DNA of 64,000 nucleotides from Pseudoflavitalea rhizosphaerae (GCF_003991355.1 NZ_RCSU01000006.1:310001-374000); one strand, 5' to 3'. Counted from the stretch's first letter, positions 9,101 through 18,406 are shown. The notes: a model not told the origin generated them from the sequence alone. Numbers and translations are program-made.

Positions 9101-10114
9101 CTAATGAATGATCAGTTCACTTTTCAGAACAATATTTTCATAAGGGGGGAGGCCTTGTCTGGCATTGGGGTCGAGGAGCTTGAACAGCAGTTCGGTGGCC
9201 CTGGCGCCCTGCTCGTAGGGGAACTGTTCCACGGAAGCGATGGGAGGCGTTTCCAGGTAATGCATGAAGGGGATATTGGCATAGCTCACAAAGCTGATAT
9301 CCTTGTTGATGGTCAGTTTGCGCTGACGGGCATGGTGGATCACATCCAGTGCCACATAATCATTGAAGAGGATGATGGCTGTGGGGCGTTTTTTCAGGGC
9401 CAGCAGTTTGTCGAGTGCGCCGGTATTGCCATCGGTGGAAAGGTCTGTGCTCACTACCAGTGCATCATCGGCCTTGATGGAATTCTTAGCAAGTGCATCA
9501 TAGTAGCCGTTCAATCTTTCATTCTTGATATTGAGGGTAGACGGGCCCTGGATGTACGCGATACGCTTATGTCCTTTTTTGACGAGGAAATCCACGGCTT
9601 CCACTGAACTGTGGTAAAGATTACAGCTGACGGAATGTACATCCGGCACATCCGGCACCCTGTCGAAGAACACAACGGGTATATCATAGTTCTTGAGTTG
9701 TTCGAAATGGTCAATGCGGGTAGTGTTCTTTGAAATGGAGGCGAGGATACCGTCTACACGGTGTTTCTTCATGGACTCCACAATGTTTTTTTCGCGCTCC
9801 AGGTCATCATGGCTCTGACTGGTGAGTACGATATAATTGTTGTCCAGCGCGGTTTTTTCGATGCCATTGATGGCAGATGAAAAAAATTCTTCACGCAGAT
9901 TGGGAAGGATCACACCAATAGTGAAGGTTTTGCGTTGTTTAAAGAAGATAGCCGTTTGATTGGGCTCATAATTCAATTCTGCAGCCAGTTTTTTCACGGC
10001 AAGTTTGGTACGGAGACCGATGCTGTGATGATCATGTAATGCCCGGGAGACAGTTGAGATAGATATGTTCAGGCGTTTCGCAATTTCCTTGATGGTGGGG
10101 AGCTTCTTTTCCAT
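9101..10114 (-). CDS. LacI family transcriptional regulator, probably of the fucosidase genes
   Basis: 337 residues. Residues 1-60 form a LacI helix-turn-helix and hinge (TIKEIAKRLNISISTVSRAL), followed by a periplasmic-binding-protein-like sensor domain starting TFTIGVILPNLREEFFSSAI. It is divergent from the two alpha-L-fucosidase genes, so by position it likely controls them in response to a fucose-containing sugar; the ligand cannot be read from the sequence. The shared 167-bp gap holds an ATCGAT-centred weak palindrome at about 10216-10232 that could be an operator. Confidence 0.88.
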   Translation of the reverse strand: MEKKLPTIKEIAKRLNISISTVSRALHDHHSIGLRTKLAVKKLAAELNYEPNQTAIFFKQRKTFTIGVILPNLREEFFSSAINGIEKTALDNNYIVLTSQSHDDLEREKNIVESMKKHRVDGILASISKNTTRIDHFEQLKNYDIPVVFFDRVPDVPDVHSVSCNLYHSSVEAVDFLVKKGHKRIAYIQGPSTLNIKNERLNGYYDALAKNSIKADDALVVSTDLSTDGNTGALDKLLALKKRPTAIILFNDYVALDVIHHARQRKLTINKDISFVSYANIPFMHYLETPPIASVEQFPYEQGARATELLFKLLDPNARQGLPPYENIVLKSELIIH

Positions 10115-10215
10115 TAGCAGTGCTGGTTGTATTTATTGAAGGTAGAAAAAATTGTGAAGCAGCATAACTCCTTCAAAAAATGTCTGCTAATAATCAGGAT
10201 AATTTGCGATATTAG

Positions 10216-10232
10216 TTGAACATCGATTGAAT
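10216..10232. promoter_or_regulatory. candidate LacI-type operator (ATCGAT core)
   Basis: The sequence around ATCGAT (10222-10227) in the divergent lacI-type/fucosidase gap has partial twofold symmetry (TGAACATCGATTGAATG). LacI-family operators are often palindromes around CG. Only the core is symmetric, so this is a weak candidate. Confidence 0.25.
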
Positions 10233-10281
10233 GCTTGCTGATCCGATAATTTATAACTGTGTTTATAATTTACCAATCAAT

Positions 10282-12342
10282 ATGCAACAAGCTCCACGCA
10301 TGATGAATTGGTTGTTCACCGCAACCATACTTACTACCAGTAGTATATTCATGCAACCCCTGGCCCAAACGGCCAAAACCAAAACTGACCAACAGAAAAT
10401 GCAATGGTGGCGCGATGCGCGTTTCGGCCTTTTTATCCATTGGGGACTTTATTCTGTCCCCGCAGGTGAATGGAACGGCAACACCAGTTACGGCGAATGG
10501 ATCCGCAGCACTGCGCAGATCCCGCTCGCTACGTACGACAAATTTATTTCACAATTCAACCCCACAGAATTCAATGCAGACAACTGGGTACGCATGGCCA
10601 AAGACGCCGGCATGAAGTATCTTGTGATTACTACCAAACATCACGACGGATTCGCGCTCTGGCCCACCGCCACCACCGATTTCAATGTGATGAACACGCC
10701 TTTCAAGAGAGATCCGCTGAAAGAACTTGCTGATGCCTGTAATAAATATGGAGTACAACTCTGTTTCTATTATTCCATTATGGACTGGCATCATCCGGAT
10801 TACCTGCCCCGCCGCGACTGGGAATCTGACCGCTCCACGGAAGGCGCTGATTTCAGCAGGTATGTTGCTTACATGAAAGAACAGTTGAAAGAGCTGCTAA
10901 CTAATTATGGAAAGATCGGTGTGCTCTGGTTCGATGGGGAATGGGAAGATACCTGGACGCACGAACTGGGCAAAGATCTCTATAATTACGTGAAGAGCCT
11001 GCAGCCGGATATCATCATCAACAACAGAGTGGATAAAGGCCGCGGCGGCATGGCTGGCATCACGCGCCCCGGCGATTTTGCAGGTGATTTCGGTACACCC
11101 GAACAGGAAATACCCGCCACTGGTTTCCCCGGCGTTGATTGGGAAAGCTGCATGACCATGAACGGTAACTGGGGATTCAACAGTCATGATCAGAACTGGA
11201 AATCCCCGGAAGACCTGGTCCATAAACTCATCGAAACAGCTTCCAAAGGCGGCAATTTTCTCCTGAATGTGGGGCCAACCTCCGGCGGTTTGTTTCCCCA
11301 GGCCAGCATTGGACGTTTGCAGGATATTGGCAAGTGGATGAGCGTCAACAGTACTGCCATCTATAATACAGAGGCAAGCCCTCTAAATGACCTGAACTTT
11401 GGCTACTGTACGCAGAAAAAGATCCCCGGGGGAACGCGGTTGTACTTCCACGTTACCAAATGGCCGGCCGGCGACAAACTTGTATTGCCTCCCATGGGCA
11501 ATAGTATTGTGAAAGCTTATACCCTGGCAGAAAAGACGAACCTGAAATCATCCCGGGTGAATACCAATAATATCATTCAGCTCCAGGGTGTGCAGCAACA
11601 ACCTTATGCAACGGTGATAGTGGCCGAGATCAAAGGAAGGCCCATCGCTTATACAGCACCGTTAATAGAGGCGCCTGCTTCCATTTTTATCGATCAGTTG
11701 CCCGTTGCTTTCAAAACCAATATTCCCGGCGCAATCGTTTATTATACCACCAATGGAAGGGATCCCGTGAATACATCGGCCCAGGCGAGAAGCATGACGC
11801 TCCGGAAAACCGCTACCATCAGGGCGGCCTGCTTCCTTCGTGGAAGAAAGGTCTCCGATGTGACTTCGGCCAGCTTCGAGAAAGTAACGCCCATCCCGGC
11901 GCAGGATGTGAACCCTCCCAGCGGCGGACTACAGTTTGCATCCTTTGAAGGGAAATGGGATAAGCTACCGGACTTCACCAGCCTGTCGCCCGCTGCCATG
12001 GGAACCCTGGCTAATTTTGACATCAGCATGAAACGCGGCAAAGAAGAATATGCGTTCGTGTTCGATGGCTGGATCCGCATTCCGCTCGACGGTGTTTATA
12101 CTTTCTATCTCAGTTCCGATGATGGAAGCCGGATGTACATCAATGATACTCTTACCGTAGACAATGATGGAATGCATGGAGAAATAGAAAAATCAAAAGA
12201 TATCCCACTGGCAAAAGGGTATCATAAGATCAAGGTTCAGTATTTCGAAAGAACAGGCACCGATAACCTGGAAGTGAGCTGGAGAGGCCCGGGCATTCCA
12301 AAGATGCGCATCCCTGATGTGGTGCTCTATCGCGAAAACTGA
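10282..12342 (+). CDS. GH29 alpha-L-fucosidase with chitobiase-C-like and PA14 modules
   Basis: About 686 residues. An N-terminal signal segment (MMNWLFTATILTTSSIFMQP) precedes a GH29 barrel: RFGLFIHWGLYSVP, KHHDGFALWP and the nucleophile D218 in GVLWFDGEWED. A chitobiase-C-like domain (about 465-540, YYTTNGRDPVNTSA) and a PA14 domain (about 555-686, FYLSSDDGSRMYINDTL), probably sugar-binding, follow. It removes alpha-L-fucose from glycans, likely in the periplasm or at the outer membrane; no T9SS tail is seen. The ATG at 10282 is favoured over a TTG at 10231; 10300 or 10303 are also possible. It starts an operon with the second fucosidase, 30 bp downstream. Confidence 0.9.
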   Translation: MQQAPRMMNWLFTATILTTSSIFMQPLAQTAKTKTDQQKMQWWRDARFGLFIHWGLYSVPAGEWNGNTSYGEWIRSTAQIPLATYDKFISQFNPTEFNADNWVRMAKDAGMKYLVITTKHHDGFALWPTATTDFNVMNTPFKRDPLKELADACNKYGVQLCFYYSIMDWHHPDYLPRRDWESDRSTEGADFSRYVAYMKEQLKELLTNYGKIGVLWFDGEWEDTWTHELGKDLYNYVKSLQPDIIINNRVDKGRGGMAGITRPGDFAGDFGTPEQEIPATGFPGVDWESCMTMNGNWGFNSHDQNWKSPEDLVHKLIETASKGGNFLLNVGPTSGGLFPQASIGRLQDIGKWMSVNSTAIYNTEASPLNDLNFGYCTQKKIPGGTRLYFHVTKWPAGDKLVLPPMGNSIVKAYTLAEKTNLKSSRVNTNNIIQLQGVQQQPYATVIVAEIKGRPIAYTAPLIEAPASIFIDQLPVAFKTNIPGAIVYYTTNGRDPVNTSAQARSMTLRKTATIRAACFLRGRKVSDVTSASFEKVTPIPAQDVNPPSGGLQFASFEGKWDKLPDFTSLSPAAMGTLANFDISMKRGKEEYAFVFDGWIRIPLDGVYTFYLSSDDGSRMYINDTLTVDNDGMHGEIEKSKDIPLAKGYHKIKVQYFERTGTDNLEVSWRGPGIPKMRIPDVVLYREN

Positions 12343-12372
12343 TCAATTCAATTGCTGCCATAACCATCCTGT

Positions 12373-13800
12373 ATGAATCTGCGCAAAATTCTTCTATTGT
12401 TGCTGACTGGTACGGGCAGCCTCGGTAGCTATGCCCAACTGGTAGATATTGTGGGGCCTGCTCCCAATGCCAAACAAATGGAATGGCATCAGATGGAATT
12501 CTATTTGTTCATGCATTTCGGGCCGAATACATTCACCGATGTTGAATGGGGCAAAGGTACAGAAGACCCGTCTGTGTTCAATCCTACCGAACTGGATTGC
12601 CGGCAATGGGCGAGGATCGCACGCGATGCAGGAGCCAAAGGCATTATCATTACTGCAAAACATCACGATGGATTCTGTCTCTGGCCCAGTCGTTTCAGTG
12701 ACCATACTGTGGAACAGAGTCCATGGAAAAATGGAAAAGGGAATGTGCTTCGGGAACTATCCGAAGCATGCAGCAGCTATGGGATCAGGTTTGGCGTTTA
12801 TATCTCTCCGTGGGACCGCAATCATCCTGATTATGGTACAGATGATTACAATGATATTTATGTGAAGACGATGCGTGAACTGCTTCGGGGCTATGGAGAT
12901 ATTTTCGAATTGTGGTGGGACGGCGCCAATGGCGAAGGTTCCAACGGCAAAAAACAGGAGTACGATTTTCCAAGATTCGAGCGGATAGCGCGTCGCTATG
13001 CTGACGAAGCGGTGATCTTTAGCGATATTGGTCCTGATATCCGCTGGGTGGGCAACGAGAAAGGCATCGCCGGAAAGACCAACTGGAATCTGTTGGATAC
13101 AGCTGGCTTTGAACGCGGCATCGGCGCACCTCCGGCAGATACGCTCAATACAGGAAATGTAAATGGCAAATCATGGATACCTGCAGAATGCGACGTGAGT
13201 ATCCGTCCCGGCTGGTTCTATCATCCGCATGAAGATTCTGCCGTGAAATCCGGCAGGGAGCTGATGAAGATTTTTATGACTTCGGTGGGGAGGGGCTCCA
13301 ACCTGTTGTTGAATGTGCCTCCTGACAGACGGGGACTGATCCATCCGAACGATTCAGCTGCACTCATGGCATTTAAAGACCTGCGTGAATCCAGTTTCCG
13401 TGAGAATCTGGCTAAGCGTGCGCGTGTAAATGTATCCAGCTCCCGCGCCGGATACCTGCCTTCATTGCTGGTAGATGGGTTCAGGTTCTCGCATTGGGCG
13501 CCTGATAAAACAAATACCACCTGTGCCATTGAACTGGAACTTGACCAGGAAAAGGAATTCAATACGATCCTGCTACAGGAATATATTGAAGCTGGTCAAC
13601 GTATCGAAGAGTTTACGATAGAAGTTTTTGACGATGGAAAATATGTTCCGTTAACCAGCGGTACAACGGTAGGGTATAAACGAATTTTACAATTCTCCAG
13701 GCAAACGGCATCGAAGGTCCGCATCTCTGTCACCAAAAGCAAAGCCAGTCCGGTATTGGGTGAGATCCAAATATTCAATTGTGATGACTTCAGTGAGTAA
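12373..13800 (+). CDS. second GH29 alpha-L-fucosidase with discoidin-like C-terminus
   Basis: 475 residues with a signal peptide (MNLRKILLLLLTGTGSLGSYAQ). GH29 features: FMHFGPNTFTDVEWG, KHHDGFCLWPSRFSD and nucleophile D183 in FELWWDGANGEG. After the barrel, residues about 350-470 resemble an F5/8 type C (discoidin) sugar-binding domain. Its divergence from the upstream paralogue suggests a different linkage preference, closer in look to the GH29-B type that acts on alpha-1,3/1,4-fucose; that subfamily assignment is inference. Co-transcribed with the first fucosidase. Repeat copy B begins 15 bp after the stop. Confidence 0.88.
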   Translation: MNLRKILLLLLTGTGSLGSYAQLVDIVGPAPNAKQMEWHQMEFYLFMHFGPNTFTDVEWGKGTEDPSVFNPTELDCRQWARIARDAGAKGIIITAKHHDGFCLWPSRFSDHTVEQSPWKNGKGNVLRELSEACSSYGIRFGVYISPWDRNHPDYGTDDYNDIYVKTMRELLRGYGDIFELWWDGANGEGSNGKKQEYDFPRFERIARRYADEAVIFSDIGPDIRWVGNEKGIAGKTNWNLLDTAGFERGIGAPPADTLNTGNVNGKSWIPAECDVSIRPGWFYHPHEDSAVKSGRELMKIFMTSVGRGSNLLLNVPPDRRGLIHPNDSAALMAFKDLRESSFRENLAKRARVNVSSSRAGYLPSLLVDGFRFSHWAPDKTNTTCAIELELDQEKEFNTILLQEYIEAGQRIEEFTIEVFDDGKYVPLTSGTTVGYKRILQFSRQTASKVRISVTKSKASPVLGEIQIFNCDDFSE

Positions 13801-13815
13801 TTACAGGAGCAGCGT

Positions 13816-13929
13816 GCTGGCAGTCGCTCGCCTCCGGCGAGTGACTTGTATTTGTTCGCCTCCGGCGAACACAGTGTCGCCGGAGGCGACAGAATAGAAG
13901 TAACTCGCCGGAGGCGAGCTACTGCCAGC
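13816..13929. repeat. four-hairpin intergenic repeat, copy B
   Basis: 114 bp bounded by GCTGGCAGT / ACTGCCAGC. Hairpins at 13827-13841, 13854-13870, 13876-13890 and 13904-13918 have 6-7 bp GC-rich stems and 3-nt loops TCC, TCC, GGA, GGA. Cleanest copy of the family. It sits between the convergent fucosidase and enoyl-CoA hydratase genes. Confidence 0.92.
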
Positions 13930-13941
13930 CCCCGAAGTAAT

Positions 13942-14718
13942 TTACTTTCCTTTAAAATCAGCTTTCCTCTTTTCCAAAAAAGCAGTAACACCTTCTTTCA
14001 TATCTTCAGTAGCAAAGCATTCTCCGAACTGTTGTATCTCATGATCATAACCTGCTTTGGTATGATCAAAATGATTGACGCAGTCGATCAATTTGGCTAA
14101 TGCTACCGGCGCTTTGGTATTGATCTGCGTGAGAATTTCAGTAACGCGTGCAATGAGATTTTCCTGGGGAACCACTTCATTCACCATGCCAATGGTAAGT
14201 GCTTCCTGTGCAGAGATGGCCCTGCCGCTCATGAGCAGTTCCATAGCGCGGCCTTTGCCGGCTACCTGCACCAGTCTTTGTGTTCCGCCATATCCGGGAA
14301 TAAGGCCGAGGTTCACTTCTGGCTGACCGAATTTCGCATTCTCCGCTGCGATCATGAAATGACAGCTCAGGGCCAGTTCGCAACCACCACCGAGTGCAAA
14401 TCCATTTACAGCCGCCACGATGGGTTTGGGAGAACATTCGATGGCAAAGAATACATCATGACCTTTCTTCGCGATAGCCATTCCTTCGGTCTTGCTCAGT
14501 CCCATGAATTCTGTGATGTCTGCGCCTGCGATAAAGGCTTTTGGTCCTGCGCCGGTAATGATGGCAGAACGGATAGCCGGGTTTTTATAGATCTCATCAA
14601 CTGCCAGTTTCAGTTCTTCCATCACAGTTTTGTTGATGGCATTGAGCTTGTCCGGGCGGTTGATGGTAATAGTGAAGATCCCGTTCTCAAGTGAGGTAAG
14701 CAAGGTTTGATATGACAT
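13942..14718 (-). CDS. enoyl-CoA hydratase/isomerase family protein
   Basis: 258 residues, normal for the crotonase fold. The oxyanion-hole segment is ITGAGPKAFIAGADI; the two catalytic glutamates of true hydratases are present 20 residues apart, E114 in GGGCELALS and E134 in GQPEVNLGLIPG. It hydrates 2-enoyl-CoA to 3-hydroxyacyl-CoA in fatty acid or branched-chain amino acid breakdown. The next gene in the same direction (upstream) encodes a B12-binding protein, 22 bp away, suggesting an acyl-CoA operon together with gltX. Confidence 0.9.
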   Translation of the reverse strand: MSYQTLLTSLENGIFTITINRPDKLNAINKTVMEELKLAVDEIYKNPAIRSAIITGAGPKAFIAGADITEFMGLSKTEGMAIAKKGHDVFFAIECSPKPIVAAVNGFALGGGCELALSCHFMIAAENAKFGQPEVNLGLIPGYGGTQRLVQVAGKGRAMELLMSGRAISAQEALTIGMVNEVVPQENLIARVTEILTQINTKAPVALAKLIDCVNHFDHTKAGYDHEIQQFGECFATEDMKEGVTAFLEKRKADFKGK

Positions 14719-14740
14719 GATAATGATGTTTTTTGATTGA

Positions 14741-15148
14741 TCAGAATTCGCGATGTTCTTTCACCCAGGCGGTGATGTATTCAGCAATGTCTGAAGTGGT
14801 GGTCCCTGGTGCGAAGAGTTTTCCTACTCCCATGGTATTGAGCTCCTGCATGTCATCTTCAGGAATGATGCCGCCTCCGGTGAGCAGTACATCATCCATT
14901 CCTTTTTCTTTCATGAGGTTGATCACCTTCGGGAAAACGGTCATGTGGGCGCCGGAGAGGATGCTGATGCCGATAGCATCAACGTCTTCCTGTAATGCAG
15001 CGCTGACCACCATTTCAGGGGTTTGGCGAAGTCCTGTATAGATCACTTCCATACCGGAATCGCGGAGGGCGGTGGCAATCACTTTGGCTCCGCGGTCATG
15101 GCCATCGAGGCCCACTTTGGCAACTAACACTCTGATTGGGCGTGGCAT
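14741..15148 (-). CDS. stand-alone cobalamin-binding domain protein (methylmalonyl-CoA mutase C-terminal type)
   Basis: 135 residues, consisting only of a B12-binding Rossmann-like domain. The motif D15-x-H17-x-x-G20 ([10 protein letters not shown]) supplies the histidine that coordinates cobalt in base-off cobalamin; GISILSGAH and LLTGGGIIP are the later conserved loops. In other organisms this is the small subunit or C-terminal part of acyl-CoA mutases. No mutase large subunit is encoded in the window, so its partner must be elsewhere or it serves another role. It lies between gltX and the enoyl-CoA hydratase. Confidence 0.85.
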   Translation of the reverse strand: MPRPIRVLVAKVGLDGHDRGAKVIATALRDSGMEVIYTGLRQTPEMVVSAALQEDVDAIGISILSGAHMTVFPKVINLMKEKGMDDVLLTGGGIIPEDDMQELNTMGVGKLFAPGTTTSDIAEYITAWVKEHREF

Positions 15149-15166
15149 ACTTTTCTATTTTTCATA

Positions 15167-16699
15167 TTAAGCAAGGTCCAGTTGCTGAAGTGCCAACTGA
15201 ATGCGGTGAATCGTTTCCTGTTTACCGATGATAGCGGCGATATCAAAAACGCCGGGGCCAAATTTACCGCCGACCAGCATGATGCGTAAAGGCATCATCA
15301 GCTCGCCGGGTTTGATATTGTGTTGCGTTGCGAGCTCTTTGAATGCAGCTTCCTGCCCTGCAGCCTGGAAATCGGATGCCGATTCCATTTGCGCGATGGC
15401 TGCCAGGAAGAAATCTTTTTTCGCTTCATTCCATTTGGGTTTCACTGCTTCCAGGTCCTGCAATGGTGTGGAAAAGAAGAACTTCGTTTGTTCATAGAAG
15501 TCAGTAAGGAGGGTGCAGCGGTCTTTCACCAGGTTGATCACTGTTGAAAGGAGGGCATCATCGCTTACGGCCGTTCCATTATCTGCGAGTACTCTTTTAA
15601 CATCAGGCAGGAGGCGGGCAGCATCGGAGCGTTTGATCCATTCGTGGTTGAACCATTTCGCTTTTTCGAAATCGAATTTGGCGCCGCCTTTGTGAACGCG
15701 ATCGATAGAGAATTTGGCGATCAGTTCTTCGATAGTGAAAATTTCCTGGTCAGTGCCATCATTCCAGCCGAGCATGGCCAGCATATTGATGAAAGCTTCG
15801 GGCATGAAACCCAGTTCCCTGAAGCCTTTGGTGAGTTCATTGGTTTTAGGATCGGCCCAGTTCATGGCAAATACGGGGAAGCCGAGGCGGTCGCCATCGC
15901 GTTTGCTGAGCTTGCCGTTTCCGTCGGGTTTCAGAATCAGCGGAAGATGTGCCCATTTTGGCATCTCTTCTTCCCATCCCAGGTATTTCCAGAGCAATAC
16001 ATGCACGGGAGAACTGGGCAGCCATTCTTCTCCGCGGAAAGCGTGGGTGATCTTCATCAGATGATCGTCCACCACCACTGCGAGGTGATAGGTAGGCATG
16101 CCATCGGCTTTAAGTAAGACCTTATCGTCAACCAGTCCGGTATTGAAAGTGACATCGCCACGGATCATATCGTGAAAAGTAACGGTCTCATTTTCCGGCA
16201 TGCGGATGCGGATCACGTAGGGCACTCCATCTTCCAGCAATGTTTCTGTTTCTTCCAGGGTGAGGGAGCAGCTATTGCGCATTTCCATTCTCAATTTGTG
16301 ATCGTATTGAGGGGAAGGATTGGTATCTGTTTTGAATCGCTCACGCATGCTCTCCAGTTCTTCAGGCCTGTCGAATGCATAATAAGCATGACCGCTCTTT
16401 ACGAGCTGTTCTGCATATTGGCGGTACATCGCTTTTCTTTCACTCTGGCGATAGGGGGCGTATGGGCCACCACTTACCGGGCCTTCGTCAGGTGTGAGGC
16501 CGCACCATTCCAGGCAATTGATGATATATTCTTCAGCGCCTGGCACAAACCGGGTTTGGTCCGTATCTTCGATCCGGAGTACAAATTCTCCGCCGGCATG
16601 GCGGGCAAAAAGATAGTTGTACAGAACCGTACGAACCCCTCCGAGGTGTAAGCCTCCGGTAGGACTGGGAGCAAACCTGACACGAACATTCTTTTTCAT
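15167..16699 (-). CDS. gltX: glutamate--tRNA ligase
   Basis: 510 residues from the ATG at 16699 (MKKNVRVRFAPSPTGGLHLG). The class I signature HIGH appears as HLGG at 18-21 and KMSKS as KLSKR at 263-267. RIEDTDQTR (42-50) is the glutamate-binding segment. It charges tRNA-Glu with glutamate. An upstream in-frame extension to 16858 has no initiation context and runs across the promoter, so the start at 16699, 7 nt after a -7 box, is chosen. It is divergent from the ARPP-1 protein and heads a minus-strand run with the B12-binding and enoyl-CoA hydratase genes. Confidence 0.96.
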   Translation of the reverse strand: MKKNVRVRFAPSPTGGLHLGGVRTVLYNYLFARHAGGEFVLRIEDTDQTRFVPGAEEYIINCLEWCGLTPDEGPVSGGPYAPYRQSERKAMYRQYAEQLVKSGHAYYAFDRPEELESMRERFKTDTNPSPQYDHKLRMEMRNSCSLTLEETETLLEDGVPYVIRIRMPENETVTFHDMIRGDVTFNTGLVDDKVLLKADGMPTYHLAVVVDDHLMKITHAFRGEEWLPSSPVHVLLWKYLGWEEEMPKWAHLPLILKPDGNGKLSKRDGDRLGFPVFAMNWADPKTNELTKGFRELGFMPEAFINMLAMLGWNDGTDQEIFTIEELIAKFSIDRVHKGGAKFDFEKAKWFNHEWIKRSDAARLLPDVKRVLADNGTAVSDDALLSTVINLVKDRCTLLTDFYEQTKFFFSTPLQDLEAVKPKWNEAKKDFFLAAIAQMESASDFQAAGQEAAFKELATQHNIKPGELMMPLRIMLVGGKFGPGVFDIAAIIGKQETIHRIQLALQQLDLA

Positions 16700-16705
16700 A
16701 GGCGA

Positions 16706-16713
16706 CAAAGATA
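16706..16713 (-). promoter_or_regulatory. -7 promoter box for gltX
   Basis: Reverse strand TATCTTTG, ending 6 nt before the gltX ATG, implying an almost leaderless transcript. Confidence 0.5.
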
Positions 16714-16756
16714 ACGGTTCAGGTACTATTTTGATATTCCCCCCGTTAATACTACA

Positions 16757-17689
16757 ATGCGAAAAGGGCTGATCATATTGGTTTTGATGTGTTGCTTCGC
16801 CACATTGAGGGCGCAGCTCACCTATGAAACCCTGGAAGTGGACTACGACAGCGCCCATTCCTACAAAAATCTAAAAATAATTCCCGTCAGGCTGAAAGGC
16901 GGCGGAAGTAATGGAAACCGGGAAGCGATCATCTCGCTCAGCCAGGGGATTGCAGCCGGGACCGTGGTGATTACCGAAAGAGGCACAGCCGCTACGGAGA
17001 ATGTTCATTGGCTGCGGATCAATAATAATTCAGGCGTTCCCGTTTTCATCGGCTCAGGCGAAGTGATCATGGGAGGAAGGCAGGACAGGATGATCACCAG
17101 GGACACAGTACTGCTGCCTGCGCAAAAAGACCAGTATGTTCCGGTGATGTGTGTGGAAGAAGGCAGGTGGAGCAAAAAAGAAAAGAAGTTCGTGTATAAC
17201 AACTATGCCAATACGCAATTGAGAAAGGTGCTGGGCACAACCAATAACCAGGTATTGGTGTGGAAAGAGATAGACAGGCAATTGCAGGGGAATGGTTTTC
17301 ATTCCACGTCGCTGGCTTACCTGGCGCAACGGCACGATAAAAAAATCCTGGTCCCGCAAAACGAGTACCAGCAATATTTTCACAATAAGTTCATGAAAGA
17401 GGATACCAGTGTGGTAGGCATGATCTGCATCAGCGGGGACAGGATCATCGGCTGCGACATCTTTGCCGGCAAAGGACTCTTTGCTGCTTCCCTCGATGCG
17501 CTGTTGCATGGTTATATAGAAGAAGCTATCCTGCATGGACAAACGCCGTTGGTCAGCGATGAAAAAGTAACGGCTTATCTCGCTCCCAAACTCACCAGTG
17601 AAGCTGAACAGAAAGAGCACCTGAAAAAGAACGGTAAGATCTATACACACGAAAAAAGAGTGATCCATATCACCGGGTTTGGAGAATAA
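16757..17689 (+). CDS. secreted ARPP-1 domain (DUF6569-like) protein of unknown function
   Basis: 310 residues with a signal peptide (MRKGLIILVLMCCFATLRAQ). The body matches what I recall of the ARPP-1 family: PVFIGSGEVIMGGRQDRMI followed by DQYVPVMCVEEGRW. Such proteins are found alone or beside phosphatase-like genes, and their activity is not established. The gene is divergent from gltX with a 57-bp gap, and the polysaccharide deacetylase follows 54 bp later with its own promoter. No catalytic residues can be named. Confidence 0.65.
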   Translation: MRKGLIILVLMCCFATLRAQLTYETLEVDYDSAHSYKNLKIIPVRLKGGGSNGNREAIISLSQGIAAGTVVITERGTAATENVHWLRINNNSGVPVFIGSGEVIMGGRQDRMITRDTVLLPAQKDQYVPVMCVEEGRWSKKEKKFVYNNYANTQLRKVLGTTNNQVLVWKEIDRQLQGNGFHSTSLAYLAQRHDKKILVPQNEYQQYFHNKFMKEDTSVVGMICISGDRIIGCDIFAGKGLFAASLDALLHGYIEEAILHGQTPLVSDEKVTAYLAPKLTSEAEQKEHLKKNGKIYTHEKRVIHITGFGE

Positions 17690-17717
17690 CAGTCAGGCAT
17701 ATCCCGGCGAAATCAGG

Positions 17718-17725
17718 TACATTTG
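17718..17725 (+). promoter_or_regulatory. -7 promoter box for polysaccharide deacetylase
   Basis: TACATTTG (TAnnTTTG) 18 nt before the ATG at 17744; the TTG inside it is an in-frame but unlikely start. Confidence 0.55.
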
Positions 17726-17743
17726 TTATATAGACTATCAAGT

Positions 17744-18406
17744 ATGTACTACCTTGTAAAAACACCGTGGTGGCTGCGCAAACTCTACCCCCGCTGTACC
17801 TGGAAGATCCCGGTAAAGAAACAGGAGAAAGTACTCTATCTCACTTTTGATGATGGTCCGCATCCCGAAGCCACTCCTTATGTGCTGGACACGCTGAAGC
17901 AATGGAATGCCATGGCTACTTTTTTCTGTATCGGAAAAAATGTGGTCAAGTTTCCTGAATTGTACAGGCGCATACTCGATGAAGGGCATCGTACCGGCAA
18001 TCATACATTCAATCATCTCAACGGTTGGAAAACCCCAGATACAAAATACATCCAGGATATTCTTGATACTGCAAAATATGTGGATGCAGACCTGTTCCGT
18101 CCGCCTTATGGAAGGATCACACAGTTCCAGTCCAAAGTGCTGACCGGTACTGATACCTACAAGCAGGCGGGAAGGAAATTCAGGGTGATCATGTGGGATG
18201 TGCTGAGTGCAGATTTTGATCAGCGCATCACAGCCGATCGTTGTGCATTCAATGTAACTGCAAAAGCAGAGTCCGGCTCCATTGTAGTATTCCACGACAG
18301 CGAGAAGGCATTTCCACGCATGCGTGAAGCGCTTCCCAAAGTGTTGCATTATTTTTCAGAACAGGGATTCCGTTTCGAGACAATTCCTGTTACTAATGAT
18401 AATTGA
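17744..18406 (+). CDS. polysaccharide deacetylase family protein (NodB domain, CE4)
   Basis: 220 residues. NodB motifs: TFDDGP at 34-39 (catalytic base and metal aspartates), metal histidines H87 and H91 in HTFNHLN, RPPYGR at 119-124, then MWDVLSADFD and VFHDS. CE4 enzymes remove N- or O-acetyl groups from peptidoglycan or other polysaccharides using a divalent metal. There is no clear cleaved signal peptide; the N-terminus MYYLVKTPWWLRKLYP is only weakly hydrophobic, so location is uncertain. The ATG at 17744 is chosen over a TTG at 17723 because of the promoter box. A terminator follows at 18503. Confidence 0.88.
   Translation: MYYLVKTPWWLRKLYPRCTWKIPVKKQEKVLYLTFDDGPHPEATPYVLDTLKQWNAMATFFCIGKNVVKFPELYRRILDEGHRTGNHTFNHLNGWKTPDTKYIQDILDTAKYVDADLFRPPYGRITQFQSKVLTGTDTYKQAGRKFRVIMWDVLSADFDQRITADRCAFNVTAKAESGSIVVFHDSEKAFPRMREALPKVLHYFSEQGFRFETIPVTNDN

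Noticed and set aside
13596-13991. 131-codon minus-strand open frame running through repeat B
   Set aside because: It is antisense to the fucosidase 3' end and the rest translates the hairpin repeat; the same kind of frame appears in the other repeat copies.
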